64,000 nt of DNA from Pagrus major (lineage: Eukaryota; Chordata; Actinopteri; Spariformes; Sparidae), in NCBI RefSeq assembly GCF_040436345.1, contig NC_133219.1, positions 19,433,458 to 19,497,457 of the forward strand. The letters run 5' to 3'. Position 1 is the stretch's first letter. Every line of letters starts with the position of its first letter. The notes under the pieces are model-generated. The model made no database searches and was not told the origin of the DNA. It was given only the letters and a program-made list of their open reading frames with translations. Shown here piece after piece: positions 1-50,949 of the stretch. The position numbers were made by a program, and so were the translations under genes.

Positions 1-1071
1 AAAGAAGTGAACAGCATATCAGCATAAGTCCTTTATTTATTCACATTGTTGATACTACTAGTCAACGTAAAATACAAATAAATAAAATATTTGAATTAAT
101 TATTGTAAGAAAAACCTGACCCCCCACGTCCCCACCCCAATGACGATAATAATGTGTACTACGATATTTGGGCGGGACAATAATATGATTTAAAATGTTG
201 GATATCGCCCAAGCCAAACAACAACAACAACGTCAGAGCGAGCAACCTACACGCTGAAAATGGCAAGTTACCCTAACCTGGTCGCTAATGGTACAAACTT
301 TACAAGCTGTCAGCTCTTGGCTTCTTGTTTGTGATGATTTAGCCATTTTAATGCCGGGGCTGTCCTCCCCAAAGACAGAAAAAACTGGTAATACAGCGAT
401 TAATCAGCTCACTGAAAAGACGTCTTTAAAATGTACAGTTCATTATTTAATTGTGATCTGCTCCATCACTTTTATACAGAACCAGAGTGAAAACAAGCAG
501 ATTATGAGAAGTCACATGGTGCATTTGTGGCAGTGATCTCTAGACCAAATTATTCAGTTGAAGGTGGAGTAACTTGCTAGTTTGCAACTGAACCATAAAC
601 AAAATAGCAAAAAATGAAAACTGCAGTTGAGGTTCAGATTGCAAGTGTTAAAATGATGACACTTGACCTTGTTTTGCCTATTTGCTGTTCAGTACCAAAG
701 ACATGCTTTCAGTGTAGTTAAAACAAAGGGCGAGCAATAAAGAGTACAGAATGAATCTTAAAATACAACACATACTGGGTGTGATATCCGCAGTGTGACC
801 ACCACTAACTGCTAACTAACACACAGGAACATTAGGGAGTACAGACACAAACATACAAACATGCAGAGGATTCTCAGCCTGCGGGTTACAGAGCTCAACA
901 GCTGACTGAAGTGGGGGAGGATGGACATGGACACACACACACACACACACTGAACTGCATGCATGCCTACACACTGACAAACATTTCATAGGTGGACATA
1001 GTTTGAGCCTCGACCGCACATTTACAGACACATGTGGTCACATGCTCGTGTTGGCTTTTAGTCAGGGATCG

Positions 1072-1180
<109 letters not shown>

Positions 1181-1293
1181 CTCTCAGCATTTGGGCTGTA
1201 AATGTGACCTGCCTAGTATTTATTCATTGGGAGACCTTTAGAAACAAGACACAGGATTCTAATTTATAGCCCTGAACTTTACAGTCATGCCAG

Positions 1294-1297
<4 letters not shown>

Positions 1298-1336
<39 letters not shown>
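1298..1336. repeat. (CT)n microsatellite with a repeated 5' anchor
   Basis: Pure CT run. Its left anchor (1276-1297) is identical to the anchor of a second CT run near 11,743, so it belongs to a dispersed repeat rather than being an isolated microsatellite. Confidence 0.9.
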
Positions 1337-1341
<5 letters not shown>

Positions 1342-1497
1342 GTGTCTCATGTTATAATATTTCGCAGACTGGCCAGACTCCTGCTTTATTACAGCCTGTT
1401 ACTGTAAGTCAGATTTAGGGCTCCTTTATGTTTGTTAGATTAAAACTGTCGTCAAATGTCGGCTGTCAAATTCAGTAATGGAATGAATCCAAGAACA

Positions 1498-1720
1498 ATT
1501 TTGAGGTACTTTACTTGAGTATTTCCTTTTTCTGCCACTTTATACTTCCTCTCCACCACATGTATTTGATAAATTGCTAGTTACTTTGCAGATTCATATT
1601 ATTTTATTGATTATCTGCTATTCATGTGATGTGTTACCAATCAGATAGTGTTGTAGGCGGGGCATTGTGTCAGAGGATATTGCATCAGAGCCAAAGTAGC
1701 ACATTTTAAAATGTGTTTAT
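1498..1720. mobile_element. Common teleost interspersed repeat (non-autonomous DNA-element type)
   Basis: The start (GGTACTTTACTTGAGTATTT, then a stretch on 'cactttatacttcc' and 'ctccaccaca') is a consensus familiar from very many fish introns. A related end, with CTCAAGTAAAAGT, is seen near 36.40 kb. Boundaries are approximate, no coding capacity is present, and the family is not assigned. Confidence 0.5.
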
Positions 1721-3425
1721 TTTATCGGCAATCTGACGGAAAAATCACTAAAGCTGATAATTGGAAAAATGGTGAATATCGTCCCCGATAATTTGCCAAG
1801 TCAATAATTGGTATATCCCTTATCTGTAGGATTGTGTTTTGCGATAAAACTACACATAGAGTGGCCTTTTATTGTGACTAGCCGAAGGCACACCTGTGCA
1901 ATGATGATTCTGTTTAAGCAGCTTCTTGGTGTGCCACACCTGTCAGATGGATGGATTATCTTGAAAAAAGAAGCACTCCCTAAAACACAGATTATGACAT
2001 ATTTGTACTCAGTATTAGAGAGAAATTAGCCTTTTGTGTACCCAGAAAAAGGTCTTAGATATTTTAGTTCCACTCGTGAATAAACGGAGCAAAAACAGTT
2101 ATATTTTTGTTGAGTGGAAAAGAAAACTCACTGTTGTATCTAAGCTTCAAGTTTTGATCTTAAGTGTCCTGACTCTGTTGTAACTTTCTTAGTTTACCAA
2201 CTTTTTCAGTCATTACGGCTCATCTAATTTCTGCTTTCTGCGTTTATAATACTATAAGGAAGTAAGGATTTCACTGCTTTGGAAAGTTATCACCGTTTCA
2301 GTCAATTTCTCTTTCAGTGTGATGATCAGCAGGTAAACAATAAAAAAACATCCACGCTACAAAGTGACCTACCTCCTAGCATTAATTTGATTGGCAAACA
2401 CAGCAACTTGCAAAATGCTGCTGCACTGCGTTGTGGCAAATGTTGACAGTGAGCCCTCCAGTTTGGCACCTGGTCTCATTAAAATGAATGACAGGGTTGT
2501 ATTTTTTTCACATAATGGCTTTTCTGTTTTCTGTCTTTTCTTGTGGCCTTATTCAAAATTGCGTTGCGTTGTAGTCTGTCAGGCTTCCATTGGGCAAAAA
2601 AGCTGCCTCTTCCAAACTGGATTTTATCGTGCATCATTGAACAGTGTTGCAAATTGTCAGAGAAGAAGTCAAAGAAGCCCTTTGTCATGTGGTGTGCATT
2701 TGGGATTTATATTTAGAAATACAAAATTGTGTAATACAACCACATAGTTGGATCCAGAAATGCAAGTTTCATAACCAACAGCTGTTTTTTTTGATGCACT
2801 GAAAAAAAAAACTTAATTCATGCACAATCCTCACTGAACTTTGATGAACTTCGACTTTGTCAGTGCACAGGAAGCACATATGCACGGTCAACCTTTGTCT
2901 TCACACTCATGGCCACATCCCCAACAGCACAGGCGTTTGTGCATGTGTATGTGAGAGAGAGCGACTGAGTGTGTGCAGCTCCGCTTCAGTCCACACCTCC
3001 CACAGCTGGACCCAGGCAATGTACATGGCCCTACGCACACATGTACTTGTTGTCTGTCTCATCACACACAAACACACATATATATATCTCTCCCTTGTTC
3101 CCCTGCTCAGATGTATCATCTAGTCTCTGCATAGACTCAAACCTCAATCATTCCTCAGCGTCCCTCGCACAGTTTTTGACTTTTGGGTTTTTATTTTTAG
3201 TATCCGGCAGCTAACTGACATCAGAATGACAGCTCTTGTCAGCAGGGGCCAGCGAGGCCGGCAATAGACATGGCATTGATCCCAGACACATCATTTAAAT
3301 GTTATTAATTGCACAATGACTCACTCCTTCCCTTACCTCCTTCATCAACGCCTTCTGTGCCCCCCATGGCCAGACACATTCTCACACCCTCTATCATCAC
3401 CCAGGGCCTGCTGGCTAAAACATGG

Positions 3426-3449
3426 AGGGGCGGGGGGGGGGGGGCGGGG
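3426..3449. repeat. Poly-G tract in intron
   Basis: A nearly pure guanine run in which the only interruptions are single cytosines. It could form a G-quadruplex, and is also a place where sequencing often fails. Confidence 0.8.
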
Positions 3450-3916
3450 TATCTAGAATCCACCTGCAGCCAACTGAACTCTAACATGTGTTTCCGAGAT
3501 GAGTATGTCTATGGATATACTCATCTATGGAGAATAGAGTACCTAAAACATAGATCATATAGTAAATCCATGGGTTAGTTGCAGAATAGATCAACTCAAA
3601 GGAATCTTCTGTTGCAGAGCACACACAACTATGCCCCTGCAGGCCAGCTGAGTAAAAGCCATAGAGACAGCCATCCCCCTAGACACCTCACCAATGAAAG
3701 CCTTTTTAAGGCCTAGGCTTTTTTGAGGGAAGCTCAACACGGAAGAACAAGCGAGCATACAGGATATTATTGTAGGCCTTACATTTGAACCACAGTGGTT
3801 AGCTAACCTAGCCCATGTGGCTAACTAGTTGGATGCTATTTAAGTGAACCCTAATTGGCTTCATCTATCGCAAATGTGTGCTTACTTGTGGGTCAGCCGA
3901 AGCCAATAAAAGCTGA

Positions 3917-42623
<38,707 letters not shown>

Positions 42624-42863
42624 GGTAAGGACTACAGCACTGGGAGAACACTGGCGGCAGAAGGTGTCCCTAAGAGCATGTTTGTACTGTGTAGCCTTTT
42701 TTAAACTGCTATAATAGCTTCATATTTACATGAGAGAGGTCTCAATCCTTTCAATCTGACATTCTGCAATAAATTTCCAAGAATGTCAAACTTGTCCTTT
42801 ATTTTTCACACCTTCACTGTCACATATTTAATTTATTTGACATGTTTTTGTTTTCCTTCGCAG

Positions 42864-44850
42864 GGTTGAATGCCGTAGCTTTGTCTGTCAGGAGTGCTCT
42901 GCTGGAGATAGGGAGGAAGAGGAGGAGGAGGAGGAGGGGGAAGGGATGAAAGACCAAGTCCAGTATTTGTTTTGGGGACAGGGCTCCTCGCCCTTCAACA
43001 GCAAACCACCCTCCCCCCTCACTGGATGCCCAGCCTCAATCCCCCCAGCATGCATCTCTTCTTTTACTACTACTGTCCTCCTGTCTGTCACCTGGCCCCA
43101 CATCATCTTCTGAGCACCATCAAACAACAGCAACTAAACGTCCAACAGCTCGACATCCTTCACCCCCTCCGGCTTCCTCTTCTTCCCTCCGGCACACTGG
43201 GTGATTGGCGGGGGTGAGGGTGTTTTCAGCACTCGTTGTGATTCCCTCTTCCTGTCCCCTCCCTTTTGTCCCCACAATTTTTGCGACACCAACCCTCTTG
43301 TCCTCCTGTGAATCAACACTTGTGTGACATAAACACTGCACTGGAAATACAGTATGTAAAGTTTTAAGTAAAATCTATTATTATCATTACTATATTATTA
43401 TGATGATGATTATTATTATTACACATTTGCAATTGTATATGTAATTTGTATAATTCGAAATTCTTGATGCCAGTGGTTTCTAGAGTTGAAGGACATCTTT
43501 TTTGTTTGTTTGTTTTGTTTTGTTTTTCTCTATCTTTTTAAGGAAGCATGTTTTTTTCCCCATATTAACAGTGGCTGTTTTTTATTGTGGCTATTAAGTG
43601 GAAAATGATATTGGTAGTTTTTGTAATTTGCTTCTTGTATGTTAGCTATAATACTGCGCCCAAACTCATGGTCAACATGTTTTTGTTTGTTTGTTTGTTT
43701 GTTTTTCTTTCCTTTTATTTTTTTCTTTGTTGTTGTTTTTTTTTTTTTGGAAGGGGTGTCTGATGGTGTCATGTGTTCATGTTGAGAGTGAGTCAGTGTG
43801 TACAGTTGGAGGAACCTGTTGTTTTTCCCTTGTTGCAATGTGACCGGCCGGAGACGGGGTTAGCTAGGCTCTCAGTGTCTTCCTGCATTAAAAAAAAATA
43901 CATTTCAATCGTACAAAACAGACAGAATGCAACAGGAGTTTTATCATCAATTTACTTTTTCATCTTAAAGTTTAACCTTGCAATGGTAGAATACCTGCTG
44001 TCAAGCACTCTGAACGGTGAGGGGTAAAAACTGACGACAAGAGAGAAAAACACATTTTTTGTTTTTCAGTTAGTGTTAATGTTCCCTTACTTGTTCTGTA
44101 TTGCTGTCACCTTGAGAAAAAAAAATCAGTTTCTCATCCCAATGATAGCATTTTCTTAAATGTACTACAAGGAACCTTTAACTAGTCATGAAACAATACT
44201 GATGGTTCTGATTGACCTACATGACCTGCAAACGAGACCATCAGCGAAAAGATTGGCTATTTCTATACACTTATTCTCGGGTCAGATTCCCCACAAAATC
44301 ATCATATTACTCATAAATGTTTATAACTTTAGTTTTCTCAACAAAATTACTATTACTGAGCAACTGAACCTGTTGTATGCCACGTATGAACCACACTGAA
44401 ACAAAGTTGACTTTGTTTCACCCTCATACATCTTACAAAGTCACAAAATACATTACCCCATCTGTGCATCCTGCAAACAGCTGTGTTTAAAAAACAAAAA
44501 AAAAGTAGTCCAAATATGTTATGTCTTTCTTTCACTCTCTTCCAAAACCAATACCACCAAATCCAGAAAGATTCCTGACAACAGGAGGCGGCGGTGGTGC
44601 TTTACCGCTTTTGTCCAGAGGGGCTGCCTGAATCAAGAGCAAATAAATGTGACAATAACCAGGGGAATCTGTCATACCATTACGTCAAAGTATCTTGTTA
44701 TAATTGCTCTATCTATTACTATATAACTATTTTTCATTCAGAGCAGCAGGGACAAGCAGCCTTACTTCCCAAACCTGGCTGTTGTTTAACCCCTCACCTC
44801 TGTCTTTTCTCTAACAATGACGATTCAAATAAAAAGGTGCTTGGAGACCG
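42864..44850 (+). other. camk2b: camk2b 3'UTR exon (3' end uncertain)
   Basis: Acceptor CCTTCGCAG at 42855-42863 precedes the 3'UTR exon. It has a GAGGAGGAGG run near 42.92 kb, C/T-rich sequence, and T-rich runs with TTTGTTTG repeats near 43.50 and 43.68 kb. Candidate poly(A) signals AATAAA occur at 44642-44647 and 44828-44833. The end given assumes the second one is used; the true UTR could stop earlier or run further. Confidence 0.5.
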
Positions 44851-46753
44851 TCGCCCTGTTGGGGGCTCCTGACGTTGCCAGGCGACAGCTGAATACCCTT
44901 TGAAGCTCGCTGTGCTTTTCCTAAAAGTTCAGATATTTTTTAAAAATCTGCAACAGCAGGTCCTTTTTTTCCTTTTCAATCAAAAAATGACAAAAGAAGT
45001 CAGTGCTCTAAAGAAAGGATCCCGGTGGCTGTGTGACCTTTCCCACTTCCAAAGCCACGGTGCAGAATGGCGATGCCACTGCCTGTTTGTCTGTACAAAG
45101 CACATGCATATAGACAGTTAACACTTAGGTTCATATCAGTAATGAAGAAGTATACGTGTGTTCGAAGCCTCTTACAAGATTTTTCTGCCGTACCGTGAGT
45201 TCATAAACATCTGCAGATAGTGAGGTTTGCTTTGCTGTTCTGTGGTCTGGTTCCTTATTTCAGGGCAGTCATTTGCCACAGAGTGCAATATGTGTGTGTG
45301 TGTGCGCACGTGCGTGTGTGTGTCTGCAAGCAGGTACAATTCATCCGTTGCTCTGTGTGTATTCTTTACGAGCCTGGGTGGGGTGGGCTGTTGTGTGAGA
45401 GATGGGAAGATAAGGCTTTATTTCAGAGGACATATCAGTCCCCTGCCTTCAACCCAGAACTTTTTTTTTTTTTATGATTCGATATCATTTTTCATGTATT
45501 ACGTTTTTCATGTATTATCAGCTTTTTATGATATAAAGTGCTTGTGCCAGGGGGGTGGCAGGATGAATCCGATGGACTTTGCAGCACTGAAAACTGTTTG
45601 TGTGGGGGTTTGACTTACAATCAGCTCCTCTGTACTTTGCTCGTACACCACTGGCTGCCTTCACATTTGTCTCGCCCCTATTGGTCAGACCAATATATTA
45701 AGAGAGTGGGCAGTCGTTTTGGTGAATAGTCCTCAGGTTTCTATTTATTTTGAATATTTATTTATTTATTTTAGTTGATATTTCTATTGTGCTTCTTTCT
45801 CTTTCTCTTTTTGTTTTTCTTTTTTTTTTGTTTTCCTATTGTACAGCTCATGCACTTGTGCAAGTACTGTGTGTTGTTGTTCAAAGGGACACTGCTCCAT
45901 GTAAAACATGACTGTTTTTTTAAGGGATAGTACACCCAGTTTGCATCCTGCATGTGTTTTTCTGTAACGACCAACATGGTGTGAAGTACTTCTTCATTTT
46001 TTTCCTGATATTTTTTCTCTGCTACTTCAGATTTAACTTGACATTGTTTTTGCGGTTGTTTTCATGGTGTCCTTATTTTTTCTTATTCTCCTTCTGCCAC
46101 GTATGTCATTACGACTTGTGGGACATCTATCACTTTCAAACTCATATTATACAGGATTGTATTTTGTGTGAACTATCCCTCCAAAAGCTTTATCACCTTT
46201 GTTTGAGACTTTTTGCGAGTGAAGGTTTTTTTTTCAAGGTGAACCACTGAGTCGTCGTATTGTACTCGTGGCTCATCCTCTAACAGTGTTAATGCCTAGC
46301 TGACCCTGTTTTACACTGAAAGGTCAAGGGTCACCTGAAAGTGTTTCATTCGTGATTGTGCTAACCAAACATGACCCCCGGCCTCCTCTGAAAAAAGAAG
46401 AAATAGCAGCATGTACAGTACAAAGGTGTTGTTCCTCTGTTCTTCTTAGTGTGTTTACTAGCCTTGAAAATCAGTATAATAAGATTCACATATTTAAAAC
46501 GAGGGAGTTCACAGTATTACACAACTACAACTAACTAGCAGCATAGCCGGCATTTTCTTTGCATGACAGTCAACAGGACACTTGTTTTTCGGTGTTTTCC
46601 TTTTTATTTGGTTTCTCCTTTTCTACTGAATGCTGGTATACTCGACCTTTCTCTATTTTCTCAGCTTTTTAAGTGCATATAACTATTTTTGTCTCAAGAT
46701 GATATAATGAAGATGACTATGATGATGATATTAATGACTGTGGCACTATGAGG
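44851..46753. other. Intergenic DNA between camk2b and the duplicated segment
   Basis: No gene recognised. It holds an inverted-repeat element (45923-46181), T-rich runs near 45.46 and 45.82 kb, and an ATGA/GATGAT-rich patch (46.70-46.80 kb) where the duplicated segment begins. Some of it could still be distal camk2b 3'UTR. Confidence 0.6.
45923..46181. mobile_element. MITE-like element with AGGGATAGT termini
   Basis: Left end AGGGATAGTACACCC and right end GTGTGAACTATCCCT are near-perfect inverted repeats of a terminus widespread in fish genomes (AGGGATAGTTCACCC). It is about 259 bases, without coding capacity. Confidence 0.6.
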
Positions 46754-47388
46754 ATGACTATGAGGATGTTGACGGTGATGATGTGATGAAGACTATCTCG
46801 CATGCTTTTCTATGGGCCTCTGTGTTGTCAGTGCAGAGTGGCTGCCTTTTGTATGTAGCTGGGAGAGGACTACGAGGGGCGCTTGTTGACTGTGAGCATC
46901 AAGAGTGACTTCAGGGCTTCAGTTATAGCCTGCGTGTCACTGCCGAGTCCACCTGACAGAGTAGAGGCAGTTCAAAGAGTGAACGAGCTCCAGCAGGGGA
47001 GCACTCACACAGTGTAAAGCACAAACACACAGGGATGGAGGGCGGACTGATGCCTCTGATGTAGCTGCACAATAAGTTGACTTTAGTGTCAAATCTAACA
47101 GACAATCCAGTCAGAGACAGCAGCAGTTTATCACCGTAGATTAAGAAAACGCTTCTATTATAATTATTGATCAGGGCTGCACAGTTATGACCAAGATGAC
47201 CATCCTCATGTCGACACATGATTGATCTCCAGAATCATTCTCCTTTATTCATCTTATGTCAGAAAAACTGTTTCCAGACGCTTTTTACATTCTTGGCTAA
47301 ATAAAAATGCACTGATTCCACTGATAAATCATGATTCTGTGTGACTGATCAAAGCTAAAATCATGATAGAAAATGAGTAATTGTGCAG
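46754..47388. repeat. 635-base duplicated segment, left copy (right copy 63366-64000)
   Basis: Aligned base for base with 63366-64000 at a constant offset of 16,612, with no net indel and only about three mismatches seen. Its right portion is a small element with inverted ends, AGGGCTGCACA (about 47,168) and TTGTGCAGCCCT (about 47,381-47,392). A 98-codon minus-strand frame (46923-47219) is present in both copies but has no recognisable domain. Confidence 0.9.
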
Positions 47389-47504
47389 CCCTACATATAA
47401 ACTACAATAACTGTCCTTCTCTAGTCTCTTGAGGTCAGTGCGAGCTCCGCTGCCTTCCTGTCAGCTATTCAGTCAAACGAAGCATGACTGAGATAAACTG
47501 GAGC

Positions 47505-47534
47505 CACGTGTTCACTCTGAACCGCCGCCATCTT
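47505..47534. promoter_or_regulatory. CACGTG E-box and YY1-type site at the left edge of the TRIM array
   Basis: CACGTG at 47505-47510 and GCCGCCATCTT at 47524-47534; the latter is the exact reverse complement of the YY1 consensus AAGATGGCGGC. Both lie just left of the first array unit and are absent at the other unit borders. Function is inferred only from the motifs. Confidence 0.35.
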
Positions 47535-48626
47535 CTTTCTCCAGCCAGTGCCGAAGTTGCACTGACAACACTGAGTTGGCTTCTCTTCGTAGGGTTTCTT
47601 TCACTCTTTCTCCCATTCCCTCTGTTTCCAACCTTATTCAATCATTTCTCTGCAGTTGGCTCTTTCTACTTTCCCTTTGTCTCTTTTCGTCCGTTTGGGT
47701 TTCTTCTGTATATTGATATTAATCATCTAGTTCTCTGATTCTTCGGATTATTGCTCTGTTCTCTTACGTGCTACACGTGTTTCTATAACTTCAAGACAAT
47801 GTGTTAAGGTGTTATCAATAAAACCATCATTTAAATAGAAAAGCGATTCAGTTTCTGTGTTTACAAGCATTGTATTTTTATTGATTGTAGTAACTGGGAA
47901 AATGTTGGAACTGCTTTTGACTAGAATATTTTCTAAGCAGGTAGAAAACATACAAGTTTTTTAACACAACTTAAAGTGAGTCCACAGTTATCCAGCATCA
48001 ATCCTGAAGATCATCCAGCACAGACTCGTGCTATTGGGTTGTTGGGACAGTTAACATAAACACACAGGAACAAACAGCAGCTCCACCGTAATGAATGTTC
48101 AAGAATGATTAAATTAATGCTGCTGGGAAATAATAAAGGTTAATGTTAGAGATCAAGATTAAAGCAAACACTGCTTTACAATTCAATATCAACAATTCAA
48201 AGACATTATCTGCTTTGCACTCAACATTTTTTATACATATTATAGGAAATGAGACTTCTGACATGTGGAACGTGGTGACATTTAAGTAACGTTTAACTGT
48301 ACTTACTCATCAATTTTGATGTCAATTTAAACAATTAGTACCAAGAAAAAATGTCATAGACTGTCTTTAAGAGTCTTTAGTGTCAACTAGCAGAATCATT
48401 CACTCAACAGTGAGTCAGGTGACGATGAACCTTTAGTTTCACCTTCAGCATCACATTAGAGAGAAGTCTTTCCATTATAACTGGACCACTAATCCTCACT
48501 GCTAAACCAGACTGTGAATACGATACAATAATGTTTAGCTCAGCTGACACTGACAGTTCTCATAAAATGATGCCCACATGTTACAAACAGCTTTCATATG
48601 AATCTCATTGACAACTGAAATGTGCA

Positions 48627-48836
48627 ATGTTATATTTTATTTTTCAAGAGCAAGTACCATCCACCAGCTGTGAAAATCATGATGAACCTAAAGACAAAAT
48701 ACAACTGAATTTATCATCAACTGCATCACAGCACACAGAGTTAAACAAAATGGAGGAGGCAGTCTGCAGCAACACTCCCAAAACTAATCAGTTACAGACT
48801 AAATCAGGAAATAATCAAATCTCTTGTGTCCTCTGA
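48627..48836 (+). other. Short open frame conserved in all four array units (69 codons)
   Basis: A plus-strand frame with an internal stretch EQVPSTSCENHDEPKDKIQL and end NNQISCVL, also at 52264-52473, 56084-56293 and 59745-59954. It begins just after a TTATTTTTCAAG sequence that resembles a splice acceptor. The frame is open in all four units, but substitutions among copies are as often amino-acid-changing as silent, so there is no sign of protein selection. It lies beyond the TRIM poly(A) signal, on the opposite strand. No domain is recognised; it is probably non-coding. Confidence 0.2.
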
Positions 48837-48925
48837 GTAAAACGACGGCCCCCAGAGTGAACATAATCACAGTATCTTGATAAACTACATTGTGACTGAC
48901 AGACTTAAAACAAGAGCCTCGACAC

Positions 48926-48931
48926 TTTATT
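48926..48931 (-). terminator. Poly(A) signal AATAAA of TRIM gene 1
   Basis: Minus-strand AATAAAGTGTCG about 597 bases after the stop codon. The same signal occurs at 52561-52566, 56383-56388 and 60043-60048, always 593-597 bases after the stop of the corresponding TRIM gene, which suggests a 3'UTR of about 0.6 kb. Confidence 0.55.
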
Positions 48932-49299
48932 ATGACCTGAGAAACATAAACATCTTTATCAACTGTTATCTTTATGAGAATAAAATGTACTTTGTTAAAG
49001 AGATACTGCCAACAGATCAGCAATGTTAGTAAACATAAAACAACATGACAGAATATTAAGTTGAAATAATTTCAATTGGAAGTGGAAAGTCAAAAATAAA
49101 AAGTTTCTGATAAACTAACATTGATTAAAAACATTGATTGGGAGGAACTGAGACTCAAGAAAAGAACAAACCAACATGAAAAACACTTTGGATGATTCAT
49201 TTCAGACTGAAGAACAGTTAGAAAACATTTCTGTGACCTTTGACACCAAATCAAATCTGCAGAAGATGTTGAGGAACAAAAAGATCAAGAAACTGATGA

Positions 49300-49492
49300 A
49301 CAATGTTTGTACTATAACACTAACCTTAGCCCAACCTAAATTCACACCTTACCACTAACCTGAACCAGGACCTGAGAAATGACACCTTGTTTGCCTCTTT
49401 AGGACCGGGCTCTGGTCCTCATGACGACTACTGGTCCTGACAAGGTCAGTGTTTATAGCCTGTAAGAAACACACACACACACACACACACTG
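49300..49492. repeat. Fish interspersed repeat with CA tail in the TRIM 3' flank
   Basis: ACACTAACCTTAGCCC ... GGTCCTGACAAGGTCAGTG ... TGTAAGAAACACACACAC resembles a repeat very common in teleost introns that ends in a CA microsatellite. It is present at the same place in all four units (near 52.95, 56.77 and 60.44 kb), so it was there before the units multiplied. Confidence 0.5.
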
Positions 49493-49527
49493 CAGACAAC
49501 AACACTTATTCCTAACATTCCTGAACA

Positions 49528-50949
49528 TCACAGAGAAATATCAGTCTGACAGATTTTGATATCAGCAGTTTTAGCATCACCAGCCTCTCCAATACTGAAA
49601 TATGGGAAGAGTTTCTCAGTGAAAGTGTCTCTGTGAGTGTAGATGTGAGTCGTGTCTTCAGGGTCGTAGAAGGACACCTCCCCACTGTCATAGTCCAGCT
49701 GGACTCTGATCCTCTGGAGACTCTTCTTCACTCTGACAGTCTCACCAGCAACATTAGTGTATTTTCCACTGCGATGCAATAAACACCAGATTCCATATTT
49801 TGGTGTAGTAAATCTCTTTCCCTTCCTGTCAACTGACTCTTTGACCAAACCTACAAGCCAGCCAGGATGATCTCCCACCTCCACCTCCCAGCTGTGTTTC
49901 CCTGAGCTGAAGCCCTCAGAGCCATGAACAATCCTATAATTAGTGTTTCTCTCTGGATTGTCAGGAAGCTGCTGATATGTGACTCCACATCTCACACTGG
50001 TCAGATCATCAGACAGATGGAGCCAGCGGTTTGCAGTGTTTGGGTCCAGAATGACAGGACTGAAGTGGACCTTGTCCTTCATCTTCTCCCAGACTCTGAA
50101 GGACAGGTTGCCCAGGTGTTTGGCCACATCTATCAGCGCTCCTGAGACCAGCTGTGGATCTGACAGTGAGCACTGGACTCTGGCTCTGGTCTGAGTGGCT
50201 TTATAACTGCTGAGGAATGGCACGTTGTGTTTCTGCAGCTCTTCTTCAACAGCACAGATACTGTCTGACAGAGAGGAGATCTGCTCCTCCATCATCTTCA
50301 TCTCTCTGCTGATAGTCTTCCCCTTCTGCTCCTCTTCCTCCCTCAGAGCTGCCAGTCTGGACTCCTCTTCCTCTTTCAGGAACTGGTGGAGCTTGTTGAA
50401 CTCTGCTCTGATCTGCCTCTCTGTGGACGACAGCTGCTTCTTGGAGTGTCGAATCACTTCATTGTATGTTTTCTCCACATGTTTGTAATTGTTCCTTTTG
50501 TCCTGTAGAGACTTTAAGTCAGATTTCAGCTGCTCCTTCAGCTCACTGACTGCTTGTTCTACAGGAACCACCTTGTGAGTCTGGTGGAGAGAAAACTCAC
50601 AGACAGGACACACAGCTCTCTGCTCGTCCTCACAGAACCAATAAGAGACTTCTGGGTGTTTATCACACACGACCTCCTTCTCTCCTTTTTCTGTTTCAGG
50701 TGGTCCAGTGTTCAGTCTCTCAGCAAAGGAGTCAGCCAGTTCCTTCAGTGTAAAGTTCACATCTGGATCATCATTCAACGGTTTCCTTTTACAAATGGGA
50801 CAGTTTTTGTTTTTAGCTTGTTCCCAGAATTTTTGCAGGCAGCTTGAACAGAAGCTGTGGTTGCAGCTAAGAGACACAGGATCTCTGAGAGTCTCTGAAC
50901 ACACATGGCAGCTCAGGAAACTTTCAAGAACAGAACTTTTCTCAGCCAT
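49528..50949 (-). CDS. TRIM E3 ubiquitin ligase 1 (RING, B-box, coiled coil, B30.2), intronless
   Basis: 473 codons without introns. RING C3HC4 with Cys14, Cys17, Cys29, His31, Cys34, Cys37, Cys50, Cys53 should bind two zincs and an E2. B-box 2 (Cys95, His98, Cys106, Cys114, Cys117, His122, His125) follows, then a coiled coil (about 130-250) for dimerisation and a PRY/SPRY (B30.2) domain from about residue 302 (DPNTANRWLHLSDD) to the end for target binding. Resembles the single-exon TRIM35-like / zinc-binding protein A33-like group of fish; the subfamily is uncertain. It lacks six residues (present as VEVKE in the other copies) just before the B-box. The start is the Met beginning MAEKSSVLESF, shared in position by all copies, with ISRE-like sites 150-200 bases upstream. 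Probably a cytosolic, interferon-inducible antiviral or immune-signalling ligase. Confidence 0.93.
   Translation of the reverse strand: MAEKSSVLESFLSCHVCSETLRDPVSLSCNHSFCSSCLQKFWEQAKNKNCPICKRKPLNDDPDVNFTLKELADSFAERLNTGPPETEKGEKEVVCDKHPEVSYWFCEDEQRAVCPVCEFSLHQTHKVVPVEQAVSELKEQLKSDLKSLQDKRNNYKHVEKTYNEVIRHSKKQLSSTERQIRAEFNKLHQFLKEEEESRLAALREEEEQKGKTISREMKMMEEQISSLSDSICAVEEELQKHNVPFLSSYKATQTRARVQCSLSDPQLVSGALIDVAKHLGNLSFRVWEKMKDKVHFSPVILDPNTANRWLHLSDDLTSVRCGVTYQQLPDNPERNTNYRIVHGSEGFSSGKHSWEVEVGDHPGWLVGLVKESVDRKGKRFTTPKYGIWCLLHRSGKYTNVAGETVRVKKSLQRIRVQLDYDSGEVSFYDPEDTTHIYTHRDTFTEKLFPYFSIGEAGDAKTADIKICQTDISL

Noticed and set aside
46923-47219. 98-codon minus-strand frame, repeated at 63535-63831
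   Set aside because: It looks conserved only because the whole segment was duplicated very recently; it crosses an inverted-end element and has no recognisable domain.
48825-48836. C-terminal prenylation box on the 69-codon frame (ending SCVL)
   Set aside because: The cysteine is third, not fourth, from the end, so it does not fit CaaX.
49176-49358. 60-codon plus-strand frame (MKNTLDDSFQTEEQ...) repeated in array units
   Set aside because: Broken by a stop in unit 2 (CTAACCTAAGCCC) and by an extra A in unit 4; its end lies in an interspersed repeat. No sign of selection for a protein.
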